Below, piece by piece: positions 29,378 through 40,318 of a stretch of 64,000 nt of DNA (position 1 is its first letter; each line of letters starts with the position of its first letter). Made by a program: the position numbers and the translations under genes. Under the pieces are notes generated by a model. It saw nothing but the letters and a program-made list of their open reading frames with translations, was not told the DNA's origin and did no database searches. The DNA is taken from the NCBI RefSeq assembly GCF_039621805.1, contig NZ_CP155073.1:806001-870000 (forward strand), written 5' to 3'. This DNA comes from Paraburkholderia sp. PREW-6R (GTDB taxonomy: Bacteria; Pseudomonadota; Gammaproteobacteria; Burkholderiales; Burkholderiaceae).

Positions 29378-29511
29378 GGGCGTGTTCGGACGCCGCGGCT
29401 GTCATAATGCAGGACGTTGCCCGCGCTTTGACGCACCGGCGCGGCTCACCGGCATCACGCCGCCTGACTACGGACCGCGTCCGGAAAAGCCGAGATTATC
29501 CCCAAAACGTC

Positions 29512-30825
29512 ATGTTCGAAGAAACCCGTGCCAATGTCCCGCTCGCCGAACGCCTGCGGCCACGCAATATCGACGAAGTGATCGGCCAGAAGCACCTGCT
29601 CGGTCCGAACAAGCCGCTGCGTGTCGCATTCGAATCCGGCGAAGCGCATTCGATGATCCTGTGGGGGCCGCCCGGCGTCGGCAAGACCACGCTCGCACGG
29701 CTCATGGCGGACGCGTTTCATGCGGAGTTCATCGCGCTGTCGGCGGTTCTCTCGGGCGTGAAGGATATTCGCGAGGCGGTCGAGACCGCGCAGATTCATC
29801 GCGCGAACGGGCATCAGACGCTCGTGTTCGTCGACGAAGTGCATCGCTTCAACAAGAGTCAGCAGGACGCATTTTTGCCGCATGTCGAGTCGGGCCTGTT
29901 TGTGTTCGTGGGCGCGACGACCGAAAACCCGTCGTTCGAGGTGAACAGCGCGTTGCTCTCGCGAGCCGCCGTCTATGTGCTCAAGAGCCTCACCGACGAG
30001 GAGCAGCGCGAATTGCTCTTGCGCGCGCAACGGGAACTCGGCGGTCTCACCTTTACGGACGAAGCACGCGACGCGCTGATCGGTTCCGCCGACGGCGATG
30101 GCCGCAAGCTGCTGAACAATCTGGAGATCGTCGCGCGCGCGGCGTCCCAGCAGAAAACCACGGAGATCGACGGCCCGCTGCTCGGCAGCGCGCTCGCCGA
30201 AAATCTGCGCCGTTTCGACAAGGGCGGCGACGCGTTCTACGACCAGATCAGCGCGCTGCACAAGTCCGTGCGCGGCAGCAGTCCGGACGGCGCGCTGTAC
30301 TGGTTCTGCCGCATGCTCGACGGCGGCGCGGACCCGCGTTATCTCGCGCGGCGCATTGTGCGAATGGCGTGGGAGGATATCGGACTCGCCGACCCGCGCG
30401 CGGCGCGCATTGCGCTCGACGCCGCCGAGACCTACGAGCGGCTCGGCACGCCCGAGGGCGAACTGGCGCTTGCGCAAGCAATCATTTACCTCGCCGTCGC
30501 GCCGAAGTCGAATGCCGGCTACAACGCGTATAACGAGGCACGGCGCTTTGTCGGCAAGGATCAGTCGCGCGGGGTGCCGGTGCATCTGCGTAATGCGCCG
30601 ACCAGGCTCATGAAAGAGCTGGGCTATGGTCACGAATACCGCTACGCGCACGACGAGCCCGACGCTTACGCGGCCGGTGAAACCTATCTGCCGGAGAACA
30701 TGCGCGACCCGCACTGGTACGAGCCGACGCCGCGCGGGCTGGAAGGCAAGATTGGCGACAAGATGGCCCGGCTTGCCGAACTGGATGCGCAGTGGCGCGC
30801 CGAGAACAAGCCGAAGAAGGGTTGA
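29512..30825 (+). CDS. rarA: Replication-associated recombination protein A (RarA/MgsA, AAA+ ATPase)
   Basis: 437 residues from ATG 29512 ([26 protein letters not shown]). It is related to clamp-loader ATPases: Walker [10 protein letters not shown] (about 52-60), Walker [11 protein letters not shown], the sensor [18 protein letters not shown], then a C-terminal tetramerisation region with [19 protein letters not shown]. It acts at stalled forks together with SSB and RecA. Complete; serS follows 100 bases later. Confidence 0.95.
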   Translation: MFEETRANVPLAERLRPRNIDEVIGQKHLLGPNKPLRVAFESGEAHSMILWGPPGVGKTTLARLMADAFHAEFIALSAVLSGVKDIREAVETAQIHRANGHQTLVFVDEVHRFNKSQQDAFLPHVESGLFVFVGATTENPSFEVNSALLSRAAVYVLKSLTDEEQRELLLRAQRELGGLTFTDEARDALIGSADGDGRKLLNNLEIVARAASQQKTTEIDGPLLGSALAENLRRFDKGGDAFYDQISALHKSVRGSSPDGALYWFCRMLDGGADPRYLARRIVRMAWEDIGLADPRAARIALDAAETYERLGTPEGELALAQAIIYLAVAPKSNAGYNAYNEARRFVGKDQSRGVPVHLRNAPTRLMKELGYGHEYRYAHDEPDAYAAGETYLPENMRDPHWYEPTPRGLEGKIGDKMARLAELDAQWRAENKPKKG

Positions 30826-30882
30826 GATTAAGACGAAGAACGGCTGAGATTAAGACTGAGCACCGGCCACGCGCGCCGCTGA

Positions 30883-32220
<1,338 letters not shown>

Positions 32221-32293
32221 GTGTTCGATCGATGCTGCGCTGACGCCGCAGTGCATGGCCAGGCGCCTGGGCGAACTTTTTGGGCGCGGGGGC

Positions 32294-32323
32294 TTGGCAA
32301 ATTCAAATCAGCTGTTTTATAAT
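32294..32323 (+). promoter_or_regulatory. Promoter of tRNA-Ser
   Basis: TTGGCA (32294-32299) and a perfect TATAAT (32318-32323) have an 18-base spacer. The precursor would start near 32330, so the tRNA does not depend on serS transcription. Confidence 0.7.
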
Positions 32324-32401
32324 CTTTTTCTCCCAAGCAACGACCCGCTTGAACTGGCGAAGCAGTCATCCCGCAATACAGACTGTGAGCTAGTAGACCC
32401 C

Positions 32402-32491
32402 GGAAAGGTGGCAGAGTGGTCGAATGCGCTGGACTCGAAATCCAGTGTACCTTTAGGGGTACCGTGAGTTCGAATCTCACCCTTTCCGCCA
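32402..32491 (+). tRNA. tRNA-Ser (anticodon CGA)
   Basis: 90 nt including an encoded CCA. The acceptor stem GGAAAGG pairs with CCTTTCC (32481-32487). The anticodon stem-loop CTGGA-CTCGAAA-TCCAG puts CGA at 32436-32438, decoding UCG. A long class II variable arm (GTACC...GGTAC) and a GTTCGAATC T-loop are clear. A terminator follows directly. Confidence 0.96.
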
Positions 32492-32497
32492 AATTAA

Positions 32498-32533
32498 AAA
32501 GCCCCCGCAGAGCGAAAGTTCTGCGGGGGCTTT
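32498..32533 (+). terminator. Terminator after tRNA-Ser
   Basis: AAAGCCCCCGCAGA pairs with TCTGCGGGGGCTTT, a 14 bp stem followed by GCTTTTG. Confidence 0.9.
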
Positions 32534-32734
32534 GCTTTTGCATTCTGCTCTGTGGTTGCTTTATCGAGCTTACGCTGCGCTGGGTCCGCAGCGCCAGGCC
32601 GCGTTCGCTTCTAACGCCTTTATCCGCTGCATCCATTTTCCCCTCCGCCGCGTAAATCCACTCAAGGACGCGCAACCGCCATACCCATTACTTTCCGCGC
32701 GTCGCTCGATCCGTTCAGAACAGGAGATGCGCGC

Positions 32735-34036
32735 ATGATCCAACCCGCACCGACTTCACCCCTGCCGCGCGGCTCGCGGGTTGCGGTCATCGGCGCCGGT
32801 ATTTCGGGTCTGGCGAGCGCGTACCTGCTGGCGCGCAACCATCAGGTCACGCTGTTCGAATCGGCGGGATACGCGGGCGGGCACACCAACACCGTCGACG
32901 TCACGCTCGGCGGCAGCACGCATCCCGTCGATACCGGCTTCCTGGTGTTCAACGATCGCACGTACCCGAACCTGGTCGCACTCTTCGACGAGCTCGGTGT
33001 GCGCGCGCATCCAAGCGAAATGACCTTCTCTGTCTCGCTCGACGAAGGCCGTCTGGAATGGGCCGGCACGAGCCTGAACACCGTGTTCGCGCAGCGCCGC
33101 AATCTCTTTTCGCCGACTTTCATCGGGATGCTGCGCGACATCATGCGTTTCAATGGCAGCGCGCAACGCAACCTCGAAATCGCGACGCAAACGCGTGCGT
33201 CGATGGGCGAACTCCTCACCGCGGGCGGCTACGGCGGCGCGTTCCAACGTCACTATCTGCTGCCGATGGCGGCTGCCATCTGGTCGAGCGCGACGTCGGA
33301 CATTCTTGCGTTTCCGGCCACGACCTTCCTGCGCTTCTGCCTGAATCACGCGCTCCTGCAGGTGAATCATCGGCCGCAATGGAAGACCGTGGTCGGCGGC
33401 GGGCGGGAGTATGTGAAACGCATTGTGGGAAAACTCGACGATGTTCGTATCGGCTCGGCCGTGCGCGCCGTGCGTCGTGACGAACAGGGTGTCGATGTGA
33501 TGACCGACGACGGCACGCAGCGCTTCGATGCGATCGTGCTCGCAACGCACGCGCCCACTTCGCTGAGTCTGCTTGCCGACATCGATCCGGATGAGCGCAG
33601 CGTTCTGAGCGCCGTGCGCTACCAGCCGAACGTCGCCGTGTTGCATACGGATACGAAACTGCTGCCGCGTCGTCAGCGTGTGTGGTCTGCCTGGAACTAT
33701 CTGGGCAGCCGCGGCATCGACGGCACGAATCCGGTGTGCGTCAGCTATCTCGTCAACCAGCTGCAGCCGTTGCCATTCCGGACGCCGCTCGTCGTCACGC
33801 TGAATCCGGTCACGCAGCCCGCTTCGGGCACCGAACTGCGCCGTTTCGTGTATGACCACCCGCTGTTCGATCTCGCCGCGATCGATGCGCAGCATCGCCT
33901 GCCGTCGCTGCAAGGAAAGCGCCGCACGTGGTTTGCGGGCGCGTGGACGGGCTACGGATTTCATGAAGACGGGCTGAAATCCGCGCTGCGTGTTGCCGCC
34001 GACTTCGACTCGTCGCCGGCGTGGGCGAAGCTATGA
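32735..34036 (+). CDS. FAD/NAD-binding oxidoreductase (COG2907 amine-oxidase-like)
   Basis: 433 residues. The N-terminal Rossmann motif VAVIGAGISGLASAYLLARN and the GGHTNTVDV flavin segment place it in the amine oxidase/phytoene-desaturase-like superfamily, COG2907 group. It begins the operon FAD oxidoreductase - DUF1365 - cyclopropane-fatty-acid synthase-like - chalcone-isomerase-like. That set co-occurs in many proteobacteria, where related operons modify membrane fatty acyl chains, and in some species respond to singlet oxygen. The substrate is probably a lipid acyl chain, but this is inferred. AGGAG precedes ATG 32735. Confidence 0.9.
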   Translation: MIQPAPTSPLPRGSRVAVIGAGISGLASAYLLARNHQVTLFESAGYAGGHTNTVDVTLGGSTHPVDTGFLVFNDRTYPNLVALFDELGVRAHPSEMTFSVSLDEGRLEWAGTSLNTVFAQRRNLFSPTFIGMLRDIMRFNGSAQRNLEIATQTRASMGELLTAGGYGGAFQRHYLLPMAAAIWSSATSDILAFPATTFLRFCLNHALLQVNHRPQWKTVVGGGREYVKRIVGKLDDVRIGSAVRAVRRDEQGVDVMTDDGTQRFDAIVLATHAPTSLSLLADIDPDERSVLSAVRYQPNVAVLHTDTKLLPRRQRVWSAWNYLGSRGIDGTNPVCVSYLVNQLQPLPFRTPLVVTLNPVTQPASGTELRRFVYDHPLFDLAAIDAQHRLPSLQGKRRTWFAGAWTGYGFHEDGLKSALRVAADFDSSPAWAKL

Positions 34037-34962
34037 ATCGCCGACATGTCGACCCAGGCGCCCGGTATATTCACGAGAGCACGGGCAAGGGCAAGCGCGC
34101 GGACACTCACGAGGCCGACGTCGAAAGCAGCAGCAGCGACACGCCGCCAGCATGGCTGCTGACCGGCAAGGTGATGCACGAACGCTTGCGCCCTACGCAT
34201 CACCGGTTCATTTATCCGGTGTTCTATGTGCGCGTCGACCTGGACAGGCTGGCGTCGCTGCAAAGCCGTTGGTTCGGCGTCGACCGCTGGCGTCCGTTGA
34301 GCCTGCATCGACGCGACCACGGCCCGCGCGACGGCAGCGATCTCGCTGCCTGGATGCGCACGCAACTATCGGCAGCCGGCATCACGCAGGCAGACGGCAA
34401 GATCTGGCTGCAGGCGTTTCCACGCGTGTTCGGCTACGCGTTCAACCCGGTCAGCTTCTGGTTTTGCTACGACCGGAACGGCCGTTTGCGTGCGTTGCTC
34501 GCCGAGGTGCGCAACACGTTCGGTGATCGTCACAGCTATCTTCTGAGCGCGCCTGGCCACCAGCCGATCCTCCGCGACACCCCGCTCACGTGCAGAAAGG
34601 TGCTGCACGTTTCGCCGTTCTGCCGGGTGGAGGGTGACTATGCATTCGGCGTCGCGGAAGCGCCTGGCAGCACGACTGTCTCAATCGACTACCACGACGC
34701 CAACGGGCTGCTGATTCGCACCGCGCTTGGCGGCCGCCTCGCGCCGCTGACCCGCACGACGGCGCTCGCCGCGCTGATCCGCCAACCGCTTCTGACGGTC
34801 GGCGTGGTTGCTAGGATTCATTGGCAGGCGTTGCGGCTGGCCTGCAAGAAGACGCCGTTCTACGGCAAGCACCCCCCGCCGGAGCGTGGCGCCGACGCGT
34901 CCACCGCACCCCCCGCAGCCGGCCGGCCGACCACCGCTGCGCAGACCATTTCGCCGGATTGA
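34033..34962 (+). CDS. DUF1365 family protein
   Basis: 309 residues. The ATG at 34033 overlaps the stop of the oxidoreductase as ATGA, so the genes are translationally coupled; the GTG at 34021 is a less likely start. The DUF1365 core runs from LTGKVMHERLRPTHHRFIYPVFYVRVDLD through FPRVFGYAFNPVSFWFCYD and FGDRHSYLL to CRKVLHVSPFCRVEGDYAF. The first 45 residues are an extra polar, low-complexity stretch. The biochemical role is unknown; its strict association with the oxidoreductase and the methyltransferase implies a shared lipid pathway. Confidence 0.88.
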   Translation: MNRRHVDPGARYIHESTGKGKRADTHEADVESSSSDTPPAWLLTGKVMHERLRPTHHRFIYPVFYVRVDLDRLASLQSRWFGVDRWRPLSLHRRDHGPRDGSDLAAWMRTQLSAAGITQADGKIWLQAFPRVFGYAFNPVSFWFCYDRNGRLRALLAEVRNTFGDRHSYLLSAPGHQPILRDTPLTCRKVLHVSPFCRVEGDYAFGVAEAPGSTTVSIDYHDANGLLIRTALGGRLAPLTRTTALAALIRQPLLTVGVVARIHWQALRLACKKTPFYGKHPPPERGADASTAPPAAGRPTTAAQTISPD

Positions 34963-34974
34963 GGAGATTCAGCC

Positions 34975-36186
34975 ATGGCGCTTTCAAGAACCCTGAGCGG
35001 GCAACAGACCGCGCCCGCGTCAGGCCGTCTGTTTCTATCTTTGCTCGAACGGATTCGTATCGGCCATCTGGTGCTGATTACGCCAGACGGTCAACAGCGC
35101 GTGTTCGGTGACCCGCATGCTGCGCCCGGTGCGCGTCTGGAGTTGCGCGACTGGCGCGCGTGCGGCGCGATCCTGCGTAAGGGCGACATCGGTTTTGCGG
35201 ATGCATGGCGCTCGTTCTGGGTCGATACGCCAGATCTGGCCGCGTTGCTGCGTGTCGCGATCCGCAACGAACGCGCGCTGCAACGCACGGTGTACGGCGG
35301 CTGGCTCGCGCAACTCTGGTATGGATTGCGCCACAAGCTGCGACCGAATACCCGCTCGGGCAGCCGCCGCAACATTCACGCGCACTACGACATCGGGAAC
35401 GCGTTCTACTCGCAGTGGCTCGATCCGACATTCACCTATTCGAGCGCGGTGTTCGACGGCAACTTCGATCAGCCGCTCGAAGACGCCCAGCACGCGAAAT
35501 ACCAGCGCATTATCGATACGCTCGGTTTGCGCGCGGGGATGCGGGTGCTCGAAATCGGCTGCGGGTGGGGCGGTTTTGCGATGCATGCGGCGCGGCAGGG
35601 CATCCACGTGCATGGCGTGACGATCTCGCCGGCGCAACTCGAATTCGCGCGGACGCGCATCACGCACGCAGGTCTGGACGAGCGCGTGCAACTCGAATTG
35701 CGGGACTATCGCACGTTGACGGGTCAGTACGACGGCATCGTCTCGATCGAAATGTTCGAAGCGGTCGGCGAAAAATTCTGGCCGACGTATTTCCGCATTC
35801 TGCGCGAACGTCTGCTGCCGGGCGCGCGCGCTGTCGTGCAAACCATCACGATCGACGAGCCGCACTTCGCCGCGTATCGCGCGACAAGCGATTTCATCCG
35901 CGAGTTCATTTTCCCTGGCGGCATGCTGCCGAGCCCGGAGCGTTTCACCGCGGCGGCGCGGCAGGGCAAGCTGACGGCGCAGACGTCGCTCGCGTTCGGC
36001 CGCGACTATGCGGAGACCTTGCGCCGCTGGCGCAGCGCGTTCGAGTCGCAACTCGACACGATCCGCACGCAAGGCTTCGACGAAATTTTCGTGCGCACAT
36101 GGCGTCTCTATCTGGCTTACTGCGAAGCGGGTTTCGACGAAGGCCGCACGGATGTCATGCAGTTCGTGCTCGCAGCGGCGCAATGA
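34975..36186 (+). CDS. Cyclopropane-fatty-acyl-phospholipid synthase family methyltransferase
   Basis: 403 residues. The N-terminal domain (to about 115) is lipid-facing. Next come the HYDIGNAFYSQWLDPTFTYSSAVF motif, the SAM-binding VLEIGCGWGGFAMHAA, and the C-terminal LYLAYCEAGFDEGR with Cys383 at the position of the conserved CFA synthase cysteine. It transfers a methylene or methyl group from SAM to an unsaturated acyl chain of a membrane phospholipid. Being in the COG2907/DUF1365 operon, it may be a specialised paralogue (for example making methylated or furan-type acyl chains) rather than housekeeping Cfa. Confidence 0.9.
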   Translation: MALSRTLSGQQTAPASGRLFLSLLERIRIGHLVLITPDGQQRVFGDPHAAPGARLELRDWRACGAILRKGDIGFADAWRSFWVDTPDLAALLRVAIRNERALQRTVYGGWLAQLWYGLRHKLRPNTRSGSRRNIHAHYDIGNAFYSQWLDPTFTYSSAVFDGNFDQPLEDAQHAKYQRIIDTLGLRAGMRVLEIGCGWGGFAMHAARQGIHVHGVTISPAQLEFARTRITHAGLDERVQLELRDYRTLTGQYDGIVSIEMFEAVGEKFWPTYFRILRERLLPGARAVVQTITIDEPHFAAYRATSDFIREFIFPGGMLPSPERFTAAARQGKLTAQTSLAFGRDYAETLRRWRSAFESQLDTIRTQGFDEIFVRTWRLYLAYCEAGFDEGRTDVMQFVLAAAQ

Positions 36187-36187
36187 C

Positions 36188-36700
36188 ATGCGCGCGCTCG
36201 CGGTGGTCTTGCTCGCGTTGTGGAGCAGCGTCGCATGCGCCGACTGGCGCGACGACGTGCAGTCCGCGAAGCTGGTCGGCGAGGGCGAGTTCAGCGTGCT
36301 CGGCTTCCGGCTGTATCGCGCGCAGATGTGGAGCGAGCGCGTGCCGGTCGATTACGACGAGCGCTTCGCGCTGCATATCGTCTACACGCGCGGCATCGGG
36401 CGCGAGCGGCTGGCGGACACCGGCATCAGCGAAATCAAACGGCTGGCGGCAACGCCGATTCCCGCTGACACCCTCGAGCGCTGGCGCGCGGACATGCTAC
36501 AGGCATTCACCGACGTCGGACCCGGCGATCAGCTGAGCGCGGTCTATCTGCCGGAGAAGGGCGTGCGGTTCTATGCAGGCGATCGCATGACCGGCGAATT
36601 CGACGACCCCGCTTTCGCGCGCGCGTTTTTCGGCATCTGGCTCGATCCGTCGACGCGCGCACCCAGGTTGCGCAAGCAACTACTCGGCATGGAGCCGTGA
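36188..36700 (+). CDS. Exported chalcone-isomerase-like protein
   Basis: 170 residues, starting one base after the methyltransferase stop. A signal peptide (MRALAVVLLALWSSVACA) precedes a chalcone-isomerase-like domain: WRDDVQSAKLVGEGEFSVLGFRLYRAQMW, FALHIVYTRGIGRERLADTGISEIKRL, and the DDPAFARAFFGIWLDP end. Plant-type isomerase activity is not expected; related folds bind fatty acids. Its place at the end of the lipid-modification operon suggests a periplasmic lipid-binding role. Confidence 0.85.
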   Translation: MRALAVVLLALWSSVACADWRDDVQSAKLVGEGEFSVLGFRLYRAQMWSERVPVDYDERFALHIVYTRGIGRERLADTGISEIKRLAATPIPADTLERWRADMLQAFTDVGPGDQLSAVYLPEKGVRFYAGDRMTGEFDDPAFARAFFGIWLDPSTRAPRLRKQLLGMEP

Positions 36701-36731
36701 CGCGCGGCGCACATTGCGCACATCGCGCACC

Positions 36732-37784
36732 TCAGTCGGTCTGACCGATCCCGCGTTGCTGCGCGCACCGGGTGTCTACGTGGTTCGCAGGGTTTGCCGC
36801 GTTCACCGCACAAGGCGCCATGTCGGCTGTTGCGCGACGGCGCATCTGATACACGTTGTCCGGCGCGCCGGCAGACGAGGACCGGGCCGGCAATGGCTGC
36901 CTGTCGCCATCACGCTTCAGTTGGTCATTGATAAATGCGCTGGTATCGTCGAGCACCGGCGCGAAGCCGCGCAGCGGCGCCGCCATTGCGCCGACCAGCA
37001 GCGCGTGTCCGACGTGCGGGTAGTGTTTCACCTTCACGCTGTCGCCGGCGGCACGCGCCTTCGCCGCGAGTCGGTCGGTATTGCCGGGGTCGACGGTGGT
37101 ATCGCGCTGTCCCGCCGCAAGGAACATGGGCGGCTCGTCGCCTTCGACGAAATTGATCGGCTGACTCGCCGCCCGTACCGCGGGCGGGAAAATCTCTTCG
37201 AGCGTCGCGTCCTGCAGCGGCAGAAAATCGTACGGGCCGGCAAGTCCGATCACGCCGCTGATATCGCGCTTGCTCATCTGCTGGGCGGCCAGATAGCGGC
37301 CGTCGGTCGCGAGCAGCATCGCGATATGCGCGCCCGCCGAATGACCCATCAGGAAGATACGCGACGGATCGCCGCCGAACTCGGCCGCATGATCGCGTGC
37401 CCAACGCACGGCTGCTGCGGCGTCGTCGACAAAACCCGGAAACGCGGTGTCCGGCCATGTGCGGTAATCGGGCACCACGGTCACATAACCGCGCGACGCA
37501 AGCGCCGCGCCGACGAACAGATAGTTCGCACGCGAGCCGTTCTGCCAGCTGCCGCCGTAGAAGAACACCACGACAGGGTGACCGTGCGTGTCCGGCTGCG
37601 GCGCGCTCGCAGCGGTCGGCACGTACACGTCGAGCTTCTGCCGACTTGCGCGGCCGTACGCGAGACTGTCTTGTGCCTTGAAGGCCTTGTGCGACACGGC
37701 GGCGTTCAGCACGGTGGCGGCGCTGCAACCGCCGAGGGCGGCGAGCGCAAGCGCGGCGGTCAGTTTGAGCAGGCGTCGGGGCAT
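36732..37784 (-). CDS. Alpha/beta-hydrolase lipoprotein (esterase/lipase family)
   Basis: 350 residues. The N-terminus is a lipoprotein signal ending ALGGC (Cys20). The catalytic Ser149 sits in the nucleophile elbow GHSAG, and FFYGGSW (74-80) replaces the usual HGG oxyanion-hole motif of hormone-sensitive-lipase-like enzymes. Asp and His of the triad are likely in TTVDPGNTD and YPHVGH. The C-terminal 30 residues are low complexity. It is convergent with the lipid operon. The substrate is unknown, probably a short-chain ester at the cell surface or periplasm. Confidence 0.85.
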   Translation of the reverse strand: MPRRLLKLTAALALAALGGCSAATVLNAAVSHKAFKAQDSLAYGRASRQKLDVYVPTAASAPQPDTHGHPVVVFFYGGSWQNGSRANYLFVGAALASRGYVTVVPDYRTWPDTAFPGFVDDAAAAVRWARDHAAEFGGDPSRIFLMGHSAGAHIAMLLATDGRYLAAQQMSKRDISGVIGLAGPYDFLPLQDATLEEIFPPAVRAASQPINFVEGDEPPMFLAAGQRDTTVDPGNTDRLAAKARAAGDSVKVKHYPHVGHALLVGAMAAPLRGFAPVLDDTSAFINDQLKRDGDRQPLPARSSSAGAPDNVYQMRRRATADMAPCAVNAANPANHVDTRCAQQRGIGQTD

Positions 37785-37893
37785 GGGGCGGCTTTGTCCG
37801 GAAAAATTCGTTCGAACAATGTACGCGACGGCCCTCTGTCTGGATGCAGACGCCAGCCTCCAGTCCTAAGCTTCAACCCGCATGGAACGGTGG

Positions 37894-39198
37894 CTACGGT
37901 GAGAGCCCGGCGATCTGCAACAGCAGAATCAGATTCAGCGCGAGCACGGCGATGGTGCCGAACACTGCCGCGAACGTCGTGACGCGGCGGTTCCGGTAGC
38001 GGCCCATCAGATCGCCGCGCGACGTGAACCACACGAGCGCGATCATCGGCACCGGCAATGCGATGGAGAGCACGACCTGGCTTAGCACCAGCGCGCGCGT
38101 GGCATCCACGCCGCACGCGACGACCACGAAGGCCGGCACCATGGTGATCAGGCGACGCGCCCACACAGGCAGGTGAAAGCCGACGAATCCCTGCATGATA
38201 ATCTGGCCGGCCATCGTGCCGACGACCGAACTCGACACGCCGGACGCGATCAGCGCAGCGAGGAACAGGCCCGCGGCCGCGCCGCCGAGCAGCGGCGTGA
38301 GCGTTCGCCAGGCGGTCTCGATCGTGGCGATTTCTGGATGCCCTGCATGAAACGCGCTCGACGCCATGATGACCATCGCCATATTGATGAGTCCGGCGAC
38401 GCCGAGTGCGGCCACCACTTCGATATTCGAAAAGCGCAGCAATTGGGCGCGCTCGCGTTCGTCGCGCGGCTTCACACGATTCTGCGTGAGGCCCGAGTGC
38501 AAGAACAGCACATGCGGCATCACGGTCGCGCCGATTATGCCGACGGAGATCGTCAGCGCGTTGCTGTCGGGCATGCTGGGTATGAACGTATGCCTGACGA
38601 CCGACGGCCAGTGCACAGGCGCGATCAGCAGCTCGGCGAGATACGACAGACCGATCACGCCGACAAGTGCCGCAATCGCCAGTTCGAGCGGCCTGAAGCC
38701 GCGCTTTTCGAATTGCAGCAGACCGTACGTGACGGCTGCGGTGATGACCATGCTCGGCATCATCGGTAGATGCGTGAGCAACGATACGCCGATTGCGCCG
38801 CCGACGAATTCCGCGAGGTCCGTTGCCATCGCTGCAATCTCGCTGATGCCCCACATCGCGATCACACAGCGGCGCGGTAACGCGAAGCGGCACAGTTCGG
38901 CCAGATTGCGGCCGGTCACGAGCCCCAGTTTCGCCGATAGCGACTGGAACAGCATCGCCACGACATTCGCCACGGCCACCACCCACAGCAGCGTGTAGCC
39001 GTAACCCGCGCCCGCCTGAATGTTGGTCGCGAAGTTGCCGGGGTCCATATAGGCGATCGACGCGACCACCGCCGGTCCGATGAACGGCAACCAGGCACGC
39101 ACTCCGCGCCGCCGGCCCGCCAGCGTCTCGCGGATGTCGAAGCAGGTCTGCTCGGTCAGGGTCGACGGCGCGGCGCTCGGGATGGTCGCTTCGTTCAT
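37894..39198 (-). CDS. mntH: Nramp-family divalent metal cation transporter
   Basis: 434 residues with eleven predicted helices. Metal-site motifs of the Nramp fold are intact: the DPGNFATNIQAG unwound helix 1 and MPHVLFLHSGL in helix 6. It imports Mn2+ (and Fe2+) with protons across the inner membrane. A GGAGGAG Shine-Dalgarno precedes the ATG. I looked for a yybP-ykoY manganese riboswitch in the 140-base leader and did not find its conserved elements. Confidence 0.92.
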   Translation of the reverse strand: MNEATIPSAAPSTLTEQTCFDIRETLAGRRRGVRAWLPFIGPAVVASIAYMDPGNFATNIQAGAGYGYTLLWVVAVANVVAMLFQSLSAKLGLVTGRNLAELCRFALPRRCVIAMWGISEIAAMATDLAEFVGGAIGVSLLTHLPMMPSMVITAAVTYGLLQFEKRGFRPLELAIAALVGVIGLSYLAELLIAPVHWPSVVRHTFIPSMPDSNALTISVGIIGATVMPHVLFLHSGLTQNRVKPRDERERAQLLRFSNIEVVAALGVAGLINMAMVIMASSAFHAGHPEIATIETAWRTLTPLLGGAAAGLFLAALIASGVSSSVVGTMAGQIIMQGFVGFHLPVWARRLITMVPAFVVVACGVDATRALVLSQVVLSIALPVPMIALVWFTSRGDLMGRYRNRRVTTFAAVFGTIAVLALNLILLLQIAGLSP

Positions 39199-39340
39199 GG
39201 CTCCTCCTGTACGTCGTCAAACGGTCGGGACAATCCACGCGGTTGCGCGGCGCCGGCCAACGGGGTGAGCGCGATCGTCATCGCGGTCATCCGTTGCCGG
39301 TCCGCTCAGGTTCAGCAATTTGCGTGCTTCCTCGCCGGGT

Positions 39341-40318
39341 TCAGGCGCTCATATTGAGTGTGCCATTCACGCCGTTCGGGAAGAAGCCGCCTTTGGTCGC
39401 CGCTGAACTCGTCAGATAGACGATGTTGAGGACGTTCCCATAGCCGCGGCTGAAGGCGAGCCCATTGCTGTCGAGCGGCACGATATTCGACGTGCCCGCC
39501 GTCGCGCCGGTGATGCCCTGATCGTCATGGCCGTTGTTATCGAGGCTGTCGCGCGCGGCAGAAATCGCGTTGGCGGCGGTCACGAGACTCGTCATGTCGA
39601 TGCCTTTCGAGTACAGCACCGTGCGCACGAGGCCCGCGTGGTAAGCCTCGGCCGCAAGAATGCCGGCGGCGGCTTCCAGAAAGGTCTTGTTCGTGATGAG
39701 CGGCGAAGCGCCCTTATAAGCCGTTACGCCGACGTCCTCGAAGATGAACGCACCGAGCAGAAAGCTGTTGTCGTCCGCGTACGGATTGAAGGCCGCGCCC
39801 GCGCCCACGAGTCCTGCCGCGCGTGCTGCGTTCGAGAATGCGCCGTTCGGATTGGTGCCGCCAATGTCGATTGCGGGCATCGCCACGGCCGACGAACCCA
39901 ACGCGCTACGCAGGAATGCTACGTGTTCGCGCTCGTCGTTGGCGATCTCGTTTGCGTAGGCTTTGACGACCGGATCCTGGAAAGGGACCTGCGTGCCCGG
40001 AATCACCGCGCCTTGCGTGCCGACGCCGGCTGTCATGCTGGCCGGCAGGCCTGCGCCCGTCGTCGCATACGTATAGAACTGCGATTCGAGATACTCGAGA
40101 TTCAACGCGAAGTTCAGGATTTCCGCGTCGGTGGGTGCGCTCGCGGCTGACACGCTTGAGCCGGAACCGCCGCCGCATGCGCTAATCAGCGTGCCGCCGA
40201 CCAGACCCAGGCCCAGGCCGCCGGCGTTGCGGAAAAATTGCCTGCGCTGCAGGCGGCGTTCCGTGCGACGGTCGAATGCATCGATAAGTTGTGCAGATTG
40301 ATTGCTGGATTCCGACAT
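39341..40318 (-). CDS. Ferritin-like (PCC13-62 desiccation-related family) Tat-exported protein
   Basis: 325 residues from ATG 40318, preceded by GAGGAG. A twin-arginine-type N-terminus (RRLQRRQFFRNAG, about 21-33) leads into a hydrophobic stretch and a lipobox-like LISAC (Cys48). The mature part begins with a ferritin-like helix DAEILNFALNLEYLESQFYTYATTG and continues with EIANDEREHVAFLRSALG, which resembles a carboxylate metal-binding helix. The family includes plant PCC13-62 desiccation proteins and exported bacterial diiron-like proteins of unknown reaction. Export in folded form is implied by the Tat-like signal. Confidence 0.87.
   Translation of the reverse strand: MSESSNQSAQLIDAFDRRTERRLQRRQFFRNAGGLGLGLVGGTLISACGGGSGSSVSAASAPTDAEILNFALNLEYLESQFYTYATTGAGLPASMTAGVGTQGAVIPGTQVPFQDPVVKAYANEIANDEREHVAFLRSALGSSAVAMPAIDIGGTNPNGAFSNAARAAGLVGAGAAFNPYADDNSFLLGAFIFEDVGVTAYKGASPLITNKTFLEAAAGILAAEAYHAGLVRTVLYSKGIDMTSLVTAANAISAARDSLDNNGHDDQGITGATAGTSNIVPLDSNGLAFSRGYGNVLNIVYLTSSAATKGGFFPNGVNGTLNMSA

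Noticed and set aside
29277..29400. Possible TPP riboswitch before the CytX-like transporter
   Set aside because: No CTGAGA core or matching helices in the spacer.
39199..39340. Possible manganese (yybP-ykoY) riboswitch before mntH
   Set aside because: The conserved loop elements could not be found in the leader.
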